64,000 nt of DNA from Nigrospora sphaerica. Its lineage: Eukaryota > Ascomycota > Sordariomycetes > Amphisphaeriales > Apiosporaceae. The notes beneath the pieces were generated by a model. The model searched no databases, was not told the DNA's origin, and worked only from the letters and a program-made list of their open reading frames with translations. The stretch spans positions 1,984,001-2,048,000 of the forward strand of contig JAGVVL010000025.1 in assembly GCA_018287875.1 (NCBI GenBank), given 5' to 3'. Of this stretch, positions 23,401 through 35,140 are shown piece after piece. How positions within the stretch are numbered: the first letter of the stretch is position 1; each line of letters starts with the position of its first letter. The translations under genes and the position numbers were made by a program.

Positions 23401-25611
23401 CCTAGCGCCACCCTGGGCAGGGCTGCGCCAAAGCATCCGTGTGGCCGCTCCACGCAGTAACCGTCATTGACTCTGCCCAACTCACACGGCCGAACCACCA
23501 TCCTCGCTCCCTCAATGCGTCGTCCCCGGCAGTTGGACGACGATCTGCCGGCTGTTCTGCGAAATACAGCAAAGCAGGTCACGTTCGCCCCTGCGCCCGC
23601 CCCGCGTCCCCGGGCTTTTTCGTCTGCCCATGTGGTCGTCCGAGTCTCCATGCACGGGAACGGGCAGGCTCGCCCACCCACCCCTCCACGTCATCGAGCC
23701 CGGGCAGCGTTCCATCGCCCGCCGGGGCCGTGACGAGTGCTGCGACCTGCGGCGGAAATGTCTACAAGGGACCCGGCCAACCAAGGCGGGCGACAGGCAT
23801 CGCGGTGCTGCTTCGCGCCTCCACTCAAGGCGAGCTGACCTGCCTAGCAAGCTGCGGTGTGGGGACCCAACCCAGCAGATCTCACGATATGCCTGCTGGC
23901 CGACCCCCGTAGCGCATCTTGACGTCGCATTCGCGCCTGGGCTTTGGCCGCCCTCTCCATCCTTCACCCACCGCCGTGCCCGCCTGACATCAGCAGCTTC
24001 GGGGCCTGCGCCGCCGTACGTACGCGCCGACCGGACGAGGGTGACGGAAGGCAAGGAGCGAGAAAGGGCGTGGGACAGAGCGAAGAGTGCGCCGACGGGC
24101 CCGAATGAGCAAGACTCGAGTCATCGTCATGGCCGCTGCGGGCCTGACCGCTTCGAATTGGATCGCTTTCCGCCAGTCGCGTACACCCACCCCCTGGATA
24201 CCTGCTTCGTACCTACCCATTCGCTCGGTACCTCTCCCTTGCCCCCCCCCCCCCTTCATACGGCATGGTTCCCATGGATTCATGCACCAGCAAGCTACCT
24301 TATCCCTTTCCTTCGCCCTGTTGGGTCGCTACGGTACATAAGCGGCGGCCCAGCGGCAAACGCCGTCCTGGACCCATCGGATGGGGAGCTTCCCGAAGCA
24401 GGTGGCTTTGATTTTCGGGTATTTGTTTTATGTTCTTCATCGTCTCTGGTCGGGCCGGGGTGACCAGGTACATCGCACACTTTCCATCCTGATCAGACCT
24501 GCTCCATGCCCCAACCGGGGCAACTCCCAGGCCCGGCCAGGAGACGGGCTAGGCCACCTCCCTAGCCGCGCATCCCCATCCCCGATGGCACCTCTCCGGT
24601 ACGGACGGGGACCCTACGGTCGCCGTCGAGTCCGCGGTTCTTGGCAAAGGCCCTCGCCGCCGCCAATGGCGCACAGTACTCGGCCGATATGGTGCCGTGA
24701 AGAAGACAAGGTGACAAACCGGACCGTGTCCATGGCATTGGCCACGACCCGCTCAGCAGCAGGGAGCCGGGCCGTGTTTGTACGAGCGAGGGACGGTGGG
24801 CAAGTGAGACGGCCAACCATACAGGGAAAAGAGACGAACGGCAGCCCGCTGCCACGGCACCTGAGATGTCGCCAAATTCGGTAATTGACTAGACGGTGAG
24901 GGTGTGTGCCTGTCCGTTCCGACGCTTACGAGGCTACTACGGTACCATCGCCGCTACCCCCCCCCCCCCCCCCCCGCCTCTCCTCTGCCGCTCCACGCCC
25001 AATGTACAGTGGGCCGTGTTGAGTGAGCGAGGGCCGTCGTTGTTGGGTAGCCACCTGACAGGCCAAGTTGAGTCGGTAAGGCGCCAATTCCTGCCCTCGG
25101 CCATGCCCCATACGAAGGATGAGAGGGACGGACGAGAGGTCCAAACCGGGCCGCGGCACGACACGGCCACCTTGCGATCCCTCCCACGCCTATCCGGTGT
25201 GGGAAGATCGACTCTTAGATCGCAGACCCTGTCAGCTGCTATGGTGTCGCCGCGGGCGATCATGGCAACCAAACATGCGAGGTTTGCGTATACCCTTAAC
25301 CCAAACAGACTCAAGTACTACAAGCAAGATGCTGCCTTGTCTTGGGGCCCGCCGCCTCTAGCCGAAGCATAGCCGAACGAAACAAGCTGCTGGCCGCCCC
25401 GTCTCTGTTCTCTTCCCCCTGTATCGCCATAGACGGAGGATTATAAGGGAGGATCCCGGGCGTATCGTAAACTACATGATTATTGCGTCCCCCCTCCAAG
25501 TCTCACATCATATGCCTCTTTCAGTAAGTCCCTTCCCCTCCCCGCCGTCCTCCCGTGACCTCGAATCAGTAAGCGAAGCGGGCCAGGGACGAGGGGGGGA
25601 GGGGTGGTTGT

Positions 25612-25659
25612 GTGAGCCTGTGAGCCTGTGAGCCTGTGTGTGCGTGCGTGTGCGTGTGT
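25612..25659 (+). repeat. GT/GCGT-rich microsatellite with GTGAGCCT repeats
   Basis: Three copies of an 8-nt GTGAGCCT-type unit run into alternating GT and GCGT repeats. Confidence 0.9.
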
Positions 25660-26133
25660 ACAGAGTGATACTAGGGCGAGATCCATATGTAAGAGAAAGC
25701 TATGAACTAGCATGAAGGCTGCCAAGGTTGGGCCACCTAGCCACCCTTGTACATAGCCGCCTGGGATTTGTTCCCTCTTGCCCATGCTCTACTATGAGGG
25801 GTATGGGTAGTGAAGAACAAGTGACGGGGGTGTGTGTGTCTGTGTGTGTAGATAGAGACGGAAGGGAGGGGGGCGGAGGATCGAACCTATGGCGCGGTTT
25901 GGCTCCCGTAGCACACATACATGCACACACATGCACACACGCACGTACAATCGACTCAGTATCGTAGTCTTGTTCTTTCTGTCATCCTGCCGCCGCCTCT
26001 CTTTTCCTATTCGTCCCATCTTGTGCTCACCCACTCGCCCAGTTTCTAGTACCCGAGCCCAATGTTCCAAAGAATAAGAGGCAAAGCAGGCAACAAGCGT
26101 TCGTCGTATTATTATTGTGGCGGGGCCTAATGA

Positions 26134-26154
26134 CTCTTCTCTCTCTCTCTCTCC
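26134..26154 (+). repeat. CT microsatellite
   Basis: An almost perfect CT dinucleotide run of about 20 nt in gene-poor sequence. Confidence 0.9.
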
Positions 26155-27975
26155 CCTAGTATTTCTAGCTTGTACCACCTCGGGACCACTCAGCCACCCC
26201 CGCCAGGCCGGCCGGCTGGTGTACCTTGGTGGCAAAAAGAGAAAAAAAAAAAACTGATAAACCCCAAATATGTACCCAGGTATTCGTCTAGGGAATTTTG
26301 TCGGTACAGTACATGTAGAACTCATTACAACGTAATGTTTGCATTGCCTCGTCGTACCTAGAAGAGGTCCAAGTCGAAGAGGGAGGGGGGTTCACTCTGG
26401 TCTCCCGGTCGATAGTTAGGCAATACAAAGGTCATAATAAAAAGCCGAGAGAGAGGGGAGAAACAGAGAAAAAACCGGGGTTCGGCATTACTGAACACGA
26501 CGTCGTGTATAGTTGGGCGAAGAGAAGTGACGACGGCGGGAGGGAGGGGTAGAAGGGGCAGGGGAAGAGAAACCAAAAAGGAATAGCAAGGAGGGCAAAG
26601 ACGGGGGGGACCGGGAATAGGGACGGAGGGAAAGAGAGGGGAAGCGTGGTATCGGGCAAGCAAGATCCCGAGGCCGAGCGGCTCGACTATGGGGGAGGAG
26701 AAGGGGGGGGGGGGGCACTTTTCCCCTTGGGCAGCGCCAGGGCCATGAGGGGCCCGCAAAGCATCATCACCATCATCCGCGGGCGGATGTTGTGAGACGT
26801 GCGGCCAGGCATTGGTCATGGTGGCATCGGCGGGAAGCGAGAGAGCGGGGCCTCGTCCGTGTTAATGCCCAGGACTCAATCGGGCTTTTGGCATTTTGTG
26901 AGGCGAGGCTGTTTCCCTCTCTGTGTGTGTGCTAGACCGGGGGGTTGTGATGGCCCGGTCACCGGCCCTCTCCCCTCTCTGGCACATTAGTCTACACCTC
27001 TGGGGCGGGTTCGAAAATGGGGTTTTGTTAATGCTGGTTTTGTTCTCCACGCCTGGTCCTTGTGCTTAACAGCGTCCAAGTAAGCACCAGCTCTCGAGCT
27101 CGCTTCATCACAGCCCTACAAACACGCGCTAAATCCGGGGGTATCTGATCGCCAATGAACTGCCTTCCGTCAAGTCTACCCCCGTTGCTACCCTGTTTCG
27201 CCTTGTCAAATGCAGTGGGTCGCCCTCCCTTGGGTTATTGCATGCCCCCGTGCCAAAAGAAGAAGAAGGGAAGAAGAAGAAAATGGGAGAGGAGGGAGGA
27301 AAAGTGAAGAGTAAAGGGGCGACGTTGGATGCATGTCACGACCCGAAGGAAAACATCCAATAATGGGCTGTAGCGGCAGGTATGGCTGTGTAGAAGAAAA
27401 AAAACAGGCCGTGAATATGTCTTAAATAATGTCGTGTTATTATACGTGTATCATGGTATGGGAATCCGGAAAGGATGGAGCTGAGGGATATCGTGGTTGG
27501 GGGCTCCAGCCCCCGTGCTCTATGGTGCCGTGAAGAAAAGGAGGAAAGGGGTATGGGAAACGGGAGAAAATTGTGGTATGACCATCTTTCATGGCCCTTG
27601 GTATCTTTCTGGTGTCGAAAAAACAACCGCTTGCGCCCTCGTTGTATGCTTCGAGCCGCCCTTTCCGCTGGGTAGCCATTGCCGTCCCGGAGCGGCCTTC
27701 TCCCGAGCCGAGCGCCTCCGGAGCAAGGCCAGGCTGTCCCAGAGCTAGAGTGCGGCGCGACAGCCCACACATATCCCTGGAACGTCGTCGTGGTTGTCTT
27801 AACCGTAGTGCAGGCCGGGCTACTGCCCGCGGATGCCGTGCGCATGTTGTTGTTGTTGGAGGGTGTGTGTGTGGCTTTGTTGAAGGTGAGGAGGCCCGGT
27901 GGCAGATTGAAGCTGCTGTGGATAGATGGTGTCTCCGGATCCGGGCGCCGAAGCGCCCGGCGGAGACGCTGATTG

Positions 27976-28852
27976 CTATAAGTGCTCAGCTTCGGCCTCG
28001 ACGTCCGCGTCGCCGCCGCCGCCCATCAGCTGCTCGACCCGCTCCCGACAGGCGACGGGAGTGAAGCCGGTGCCCACTTTGTTGGCGATGATGCGCCACT
28101 TCTCGCTCTCGTAGTCGGCCAGCGCCGTTCGCAAACGGAGATCCTGCAGTGCGGTCAGCGGGCCCGTCGGGTATTAAGCGAGAAAGCGGATTTCATGGAC
28201 TTACCGTCTCCTCTGTCCACTGCGTCGTCTTAGCCTTCAGCTTGGTGCAGTAGCGCACCTGCAGCGTCCCCGACGACCGGCCGGGGAAGAAGTCGGCAAT
28301 TTGCTTCCACGTCAGGTTCTTGTTCTCCTTGAGGTCGATGAGAAGCTGGTCGTCCTCGGGCGTGAACTTCAGCTTCGGTCCCCGCGGTCGCGGCGCCGGG
28401 GAGGGCATCCCAACCTGTCCCACCACGCTGGGGGCGCCGCCCACATTGCTCGACAAGCCCCCGTCACCACCGTCGCGCCGCATCATCTTGGAGGGAGGCC
28501 CCTGGTCCGGCAGCCGGTGGTGGTGGTGCGTCGGAGCCGCGCCGGATGCCGTGGCATAAGCCCCGCCCATGGGCGTCTGCTGCATCGACTCCAGGTCGCT
28601 TTGGTCCAGGTCCGGTAGGCCCGACACCGAGAGGTCGAGATCGTCGGGGCGGCTGCGTTTCGTCCCGGCACTGTGCGGCTGCGTCGGCGTCATGGAGGGG
28701 TACAGCGGCATGCCGTGAGAGGGGCCGGGAGCTCCGTAGTGCGACGCACCCGGGTGGCCCAAGTGCCTGGGCGTGGCGGCAAGCCCGCTCAGGTGCGACG
28801 GGTCCATGAGGATCTGATGGTGGTGAGGCGGCCCGCCGTGGTGCTGCGACAT
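27976..28852 (-). CDS. Two-repeat Myb/SANT DNA-binding protein
   Basis: There are two exons on the minus strand, 28852-28205 and 28143-27976, with a 61-nt intron (GTAAGT, GCTGAC branch, CAG). From ATG 28852 the protein is 271 aa. Residues of about 160-205 form a first Myb repeat (LKFTPEDDQLLIDLKE, then WKQIADFFPGRSSGTLQVRY). A second spans the intron (QWTEETDLRLRTALADYE, then WRIIANKVGTGFTPVACRER). The N-terminal part is His/Pro/Gly-rich and low complexity. A nuclear DNA-binding regulator is the likely role; target and pathway are unknown. The same frame stays open upstream of this ATG to about 29269 and encodes protein-like Gln/His/Pro-rich sequence without any Met. The true start is therefore probably in a spliced upstream exon, and this model is N-terminally incomplete. 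Confidence 0.82.
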
Positions 28853-29269
28853 GGTGTGGTGCGTGTGCGGCGGAGTGTGTTCATGTAGGCCGGTGGGCGC
28901 GCCGTGCTGGAGCGGGTTTCCTCGGTGGTGGTGGTGCTGTTGTTGCTGTTGCTGGCGCTGCTGGGAGTGGGTGTCGTATGGGTGCTGAGTCTGGCTCTGC
29001 TCGGCCGGATGCGGCTCCTGGGAGGAGTAATCGACATGGTAGTCCGGCCCTACTCGGTAGTTGCCCGCCAGTGTGTCTCCAATGCATGGGTCCCGCCAGA
29101 GCGAACCGCTCTGGACGGTCGCCGGACTCTGTATGGCGAGAATTGGATGAACTTGAGCCCCTCGGGGCTGCTGGGGCGAGGGCTGGGGCGTGGGAGGACC
29201 TTTGCTTCGTATGGAGAAAATGGTGCCCGTTTTGCCTGGGTGCCGCTGTAGGAGGGTGCGGCGGGGCTT
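28853..29269 (-). other. Probable additional N-terminal coding sequence of the Myb gene
   Basis: The Myb frame is open from an in-frame TAA at 29270-29272 down to ATG 28852. It reads as plausible protein: PPTPQPSPQQPRGAQ, SGSLWRDPCIGDTLAGNYRVG, a Gln-then-His run, and LHEHTPPHTHH. There is no ATG in this stretch. An acceptor-like CTCCTACAG ending at 29246 could begin the exon. The upstream start exon is not identified. Confidence 0.55.
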
Positions 29270-32200
29270 TTACTCGCGCAAAAGCCGGTAACATGTGTTG
29301 GGGGCGCTGGCCGTCGTCGTGGTTGGTGCAGTATTAGCAGCGGCGGCGGCGGCGGCGGCAGTAGTCCGTGTCCAGGGCCCGGCTGGGCCTTGAGATGGTA
29401 TCGAGAGCTGCCGTGGTGGCCGTCGTGGTTGGTTCGCGGAAGCTGCCGTAGTGGTGATCGTCGTCGTCGTCGTGGTGCAGTAGTGGCGGCCGTCTGTGGT
29501 GTAGGTCGTGGTGTGGTGGCAGTGGCCAAGGTAGCGTAGTAGGTATATATGTAAGTAGTGGTGTAAGTCGGTAAGCCAGCAAGTAAGCAGGTTTGCCTCC
29601 TGGACGTGTCGATGAACGGCAGAGCTTCAGCGGAAGAGTTGGGTGTTGAGAGGCGGTGCAGAGCCTGCCACCTTTAAACAGCCTGTTGCCACTGTGGCCT
29701 TGGATCCGAAAACTTGTTTATCCTCCCGCAGTCTCTTAACTGCTCTCTAATATATGTTCTTCTGAAGGCGACGAGAAACTGTGGCAGAGATGGGGGTAGA
29801 AGTAGCCCGAGTGGGCGTGCTCTGCATTATATCGTCCGATGTTCCCTTATCGTTCTCTCTACCAAGAGCCGGGCTGGGTCTGACAGGCGGGTACCTTTTT
29901 TTCGTCTGTTTCTCTTTCCGCCCCGAGAGCCCAAGCAACCTCGAGGTGAAGAAGGTATTGTTCCTGAGCGGGTGTGGAGACACAGCGATGACGGTAGCAT
30001 AATTTGAAAATCTTATGCCTATGGGCTTGCCTGCTGGTTATAGAAACGGCACCCTGGCCCGGGGGGCTATGATGCAACTGGGGCGGGCCAACCGACCACG
30101 GTCGTCGGACAGAGGGACAGGACCCGTCGACAGGGGGCGGAATAGGACACTTTAATGACCCAAACAGCCCCGGCCAGCTTTGACCTAAAGAGGGAGTATG
30201 GGGGTCCGACAAGGGCCGGTACAAGACCCACGGCATGGAAGGCCTGGAAGACATGCAGAAGGAATGCACACAAGGGCAACGAGAGGAATTGGAGGTGGGT
30301 GGAAGCGCGCGCGCACGAGAAAGAGAGATTAACTGAAACAAGCCCTACCATGCACTTGGGCAGAGAGCATGACAAGCGAATCTTGGGCTGCGCGAGCCTT
30401 CTCTCACACCCCCTCCCAGGCCAGCAAGCCCTCACGGCCACGGCACGCACCCCTGCGCATCCTTGGGCCCAGCGGGCCATCAGTCTAGCAATAGCGGCGC
30501 TCGCGAGTCTTGGACGGTCGGGGTCATGTGTTGCCGGGTTGCTGGGGCTTGCGGCCAGGACGCTGTCGAGGACCTTCCATCGCCTCCGCTTGGAGGAGGG
30601 GGGGGCTATATGGCGACTGGGGTGGGCTATAACAAGGAAATAAAGAATCGCGATCCTGACACGCCATAGGGCGAGCGGGTCTGGCTAAGCTTACCAGCGG
30701 GCTAGTAGCCACATAGCTACCCTGACCGATTGCCGAAGGAACATGGCCACGGCAACGCGGCGACGGCAGGGTTTCCCTGAGCCACAGCTGTGTTGCAGCA
30801 TCGACATCTCTCGGGATATCTGCAATACGATGCCCCTCGAACCGCCCCCTCCCCCGTCCGGGTGGGCGTGAAACCGGACGTGGAGCAGGAGGCTGACGAG
30901 ACGGCGCCCCTACGCGTAGGAAGCTCAAACAGAAGGTAACATGGCGCGAGGAGAAGGCAGTATGACAGAGCGAGGCCGCAGATTTGTCAGGCCGGCGGGT
31001 AGCGGGTAGGCAGGCTGGCGTTGTCGATCCAGGGTGCAGACCACGGCCGCCACGGCCGCCGTTGTCGTTGCGGCCGTCTGAATGCGGCTGACACTTGTCG
31101 AGCACAGACAGGAACAGCAGGAACAGCCGCACGCCGCAAGGGCGCACAGGCAACGGGACATCAGACGGATTGGGCAGGCTGCTTATGCCGCAGAGCGTCC
31201 TGCCTTAGCGTCGTCCGTTCACTGTTCACCTGGTGGAAAGTCATGACTTGCGGCTGGTGGTGATGTGGTGCGTGCTGTGGCCCGGTGCGCGCTGTGGGCA
31301 GCAACGCTGGCGGAGAGAACGGGCAGGAGTAACCAGCGGACGAGGGTCAGGAGCGCGAGCCCGACGACCCGAGCCCCCTGCGCATGTTGCAACGGCAACC
31401 TGGCCAGGCATCTAACTCGCAAGCTGTTGTCGTGGGTGTGCACGTGTGGCGGCAAGTCTTGTCGTCTGGCCCGTCCGGCTCTAGTAGCATACGTGCACGT
31501 ATACACACACACCCGCACGTACGGGCGTACGTGGTCGAGAGGTACCTGTGGCGACGTGTGCTGCTGGCTGGTCGACACATTCTGTACCTGCAGACAGACA
31601 GGCATGCCATCCCATCAGCACCCAGTCCCGGGCGATTCCAATGCCATCCATGCTCCCCCATCCACTTGTGGATGGGCACGGCGAGGATGGTGCGTCAGTA
31701 AAAGCCAATGAGGAGGGACTGGGGAGATCGGGCACTCGAGTGGCCGGATCAAGCGTGGGAAAGCATTGAGCGGTCATGGATTCGCATGAATGAAACGGGT
31801 TTCAAAGCACCCAGGTAATAAAAGTATCGTTATGCGTGAGCTCAGCTTCTAGAAGAATGAGATTGCTTCTAGCGCCAATACGGGCCCCGCTGCAGCCGAG
31901 CCTCGCCCGTGCGCTGCAGGTTGCAGGTGCTTCGGACGATGGCGACGATGAGGCTTGGTTTGGTTCGTCCCAGCTGCAGTGACGAAAGGGATGAAGGACG
32001 GAGGGATGGATTCGAAAGGGACGAGAGAGGGGGTGGGAAGAGGCAGCACATAGACGTCGACGGCCTTGGCAACGTACGTTGGGACGAGGCGAAGGCGAAG
32101 GCAGGCAAGGCCAAACGAGGAGAGACATGCGAGACCGCAGCCGCAACATTCAACATTTTGGTTCGGCCGCCCGACCCCCCCGTCGTGGGCAAGGACAGGT

Positions 32201-32919
32201 AAGTAGGTAGGTACTTACGCAGGTACGACTGACAAAAAATGCGTGTACTGGCCCTGGGGTTGAACCTGCTTATCCTAACCTTTCGTAAGCCCGGGAAAAG
32301 AAATCAATTCCAGCAAGTACGCATCTAAGGCCCCCTGGAAAAACTTGGAAGCCTGTATACACAGTCATGGCAATACAAGAAATGGAGGCATCCAAATACA
32401 TCCTGGTTTCCGTCTTGCGGCCCCGTGGCGGCCGATCCCACTGCCGGCGTCGGCAACACAGCTAGCCAGAACGCACGAGGCACTTCGAATGAGTACAAAC
32501 TGACGATACCCCAGAAACCGGGCCTAGGGTACCCGGCTAGGTAGCGATTAAGAATTCAACCCAGCAAGCCATCCATCCCATCCGCACTGCATAGGGGGGA
32601 GGGAGCAACGCCCGAGCACCCCTACCAGCCAGCTCGGAGCGGTGTCCGAACTACCTGGGTACCTGTTATTTTTAGTCGGTGGTATTGGAGCGCCGATCTA
32701 TCACCATGTACCACCTGTTGCTGTGGTGTATCGCGCCGTGCACTTGCATCTCCCCCGCAAGTGGGCGGCTAGCCCGTGAGCTGCTTTGCTTCTCGGATAT
32801 GAGATCTCAGAAGTCCGACCACGGGCCCGGTGAACTCATGAGCATGCAGGCGCGCGGGCATGCATATGCGTTCCCGCACGCGCATCGCCCCAGCCCGTTC
32901 GCTCCCGAACGGCCGTTGT

Positions 32920-32956
32920 CTGTGTGTGTGCGTGTGTGTCGTGTGTGTGTGGTGTG
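32920..32956 (+). repeat. GT-rich microsatellite
   Basis: GT dinucleotides interrupted by single C or G bases. Confidence 0.85.
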
Positions 32957-35120
32957 CATCCGTATGTGTGAGAGTGATATCGGCTACGGCCTTAGCCGGG
33001 CAAGAAGCCCCCCCTCCTCCCCCTCTCCCGGGCCCCTCCACCGCTGTGTCCTGCTCATGTCGTGATATCCGGCCCTCTGGGTCCCCTCTCCTGCAGGGGC
33101 GCGCCCGCCGAACCAACCCAGTTTGGATGACGCAGAGCAGGGGAAAAAATGCCCCCCCCCCCCCCCAATACACAAGCAGATAGCCCGACAGGGGGGGGGG
33201 CTGTACAACCTTACCCGCATCTAGGGGTCTACCCAGAGTAAGATCGTCAGGCCACCGCGACCATTGGCCGGACAGGAGCTGTCTTTCTTTGGGTTTGTTG
33301 ACTAGCTGCCCCTTCTCCGCGCCTATCCCTCGCGGCCTTCGCCGACGTTGGACTGGTGCGCTTGGGCGGATCTCCGCTGTCACTAGGGGAAAGATTACCA
33401 CCTAGCACATCATCACCATTTCCGCATTCGGCGGCGAGGCCCAGGTTCCCATCGGGCCCCTACCTGGGCCGTTCCCAAAATGCTCTGTTCAGTTTAGGGT
33501 GGACGGTTTCTATATGTGGGGTAATAACTCTACTCATGTACGGCCAATTAATACAACGATTGCATAACGCTCCTGCCCGAGCATATCCGGGGATAGGCTA
33601 GGGTTCCAGTGCGGTTTATGCTCTTTCTTTTCCACCGTCTAGTCGGTCACAGCTGGAGGTTGACACCCACAGCTGGGCGGGGATGACTCGCCCGCGACGA
33701 CCCGGCGGGCCGTGACGACTGAGTCGCGGGAATGCCTTTAAGGCTGGCACGGGTACGTCAACCGGCTTTTCTGCTTACTTCAGGCACACCCGCCTATACG
33801 AGTACTATAGTTCCTTCGAGCCCCGCCTGTTCCTACATCGTATACCAGCGCACGGCCTCCTGTCATCGGCTCCTTGGCAGCGGCGTATGGTATCTGTCAT
33901 GTCCCAACGGGTTTCGTCGGTGCGCACGCAGTGTTTGCCTTTTTGGATCAGGTCGATACGAATAGATCCGGGACCTGGGTCTGCATCTGTTCTAGAAGCA
34001 CGGCTTCGCCGCCTGCCGAAGGGGTTGAACGGGCGTGTGTATGAGAGAGGTATCATATCGAAAGGTGTACTTACCCACATCGACTAGGTTGCGTGCATTC
34101 CAGGTTGTATGGAGGCAGCCACTTTCCCTACCTGTGTACTTACTTGGACATTACGCGCATCATTCCCTTGCCAGTGCTCGCGCGGTACCGGCTCCCGTCG
34201 CCAAGGCACATGATCTTTACCTCCTCCTTGGTACTTTGGGTAAGTATGCAAGCTCAGAGTTGGTTAATTGGGTGTCTGTAGCTATCGTCCCACATCCACG
34301 GCCATCCTGCATGTCGGTGCCAGCCCAGCAAAGCTAGGCTCGCTGGCCTGGCCCTGGCCCTGGCAACTCGCCCTGGCATCTTGACCCCCTCCCCCCCTGG
34401 CGCCCGAGAGCCAGCTCTGACGTTTTCTTGGCCCGCATGTATCGTCGGCCGACGTACCGAGCGCGTGACCTGCGCAGCCGGTTTCCAGCTTAAGCACGCG
34501 GGGCAGCAGTAACCGCTTGGCCCAGACGATAACGTCCGTCGGAGAAAGACTTTTTGGTGCTCTCGGGACCCTCTCCTCAGGCTTGGCTTCGTACGCGCCC
34601 AAGGACTCCAGCGGTGATGGCACCACAAGAGCTCCAGCTGGCTCAGGTCCAGGGGCCCTGTTTCGGAGCGTTTGATCTTTTCACAGCCACCAGCAACCAC
34701 GCACCCCTTCGCTCCACACCTGTTCTGCTTTTGCTGGTCGAACTGTTCTGCTGCCCATGAACCCTACGGCCGGCAGCCGGCTGCGAGGTCTCTTGGCGCT
34801 TCGCCGCAGCGCTTCGTGATTCATGCCATCGACGCCGTATGCAGGCCGACAGGTACGCGACTGCGCTGCGGACGCGGCTGTCGCGGGATGACGAACTGGC
34901 AATTAGGAGCGTGGTGGCTTTGGTGGGCCCGTCCTGTAACGAAGCTCCCACGTCGTTTTTTCTTCCAAATCACACAGCCGCCGGGCCGTCCACACCGAAA
35001 GATCCATGGATTGCCTGGGCATCAGCGGCCATCGAAGCATTCCAAATCAACAAAATCATACTTACCAGAGCCCCTCACTTACGTCGGGCGTGCCCAGACC
35101 CGGACAAGGGGGAGGATTTA

Positions 35121-35140
35121 GGGGGGGGGGGGGGGGGGGG
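35121..35140 (+). repeat. 20-nt poly-G tract
   Basis: The longest homopolymer in the window: an uninterrupted run of G on the plus strand. Confidence 0.95.

Larger units (their letters stand above)
20461..27975. other. 7.5 kb gene-poor region, microsatellite- and homopolymer-rich
   Basis: No open frame here has domain-like sequence or a plausible splice model. It is not AT-rich, so it is unlike DNA heavily mutated by RIP. Visible structure: a 17-nt G run (21192-21208), C runs at 24242-24254 and 24957-24975, a G run at 26703-26715, GT-rich and CT microsatellites, and strongly purine-biased plus-strand tracts at about 26380-26720 and 27255-27320. The purine tracts mean CU-rich RNA if transcribed from the minus strand. 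They may belong to the 3' region of the Myb gene or to an unrecognised noncoding transcript. Confidence 0.6.

Noticed and set aside
23430..24460. Several overlapping open frames of 150-277 codons on both strands
   Set aside because: They overlap in many frames, are Pro/Arg/Ser-rich, and have no conserved motif, as expected from stop-poor GC-rich intergenic DNA.
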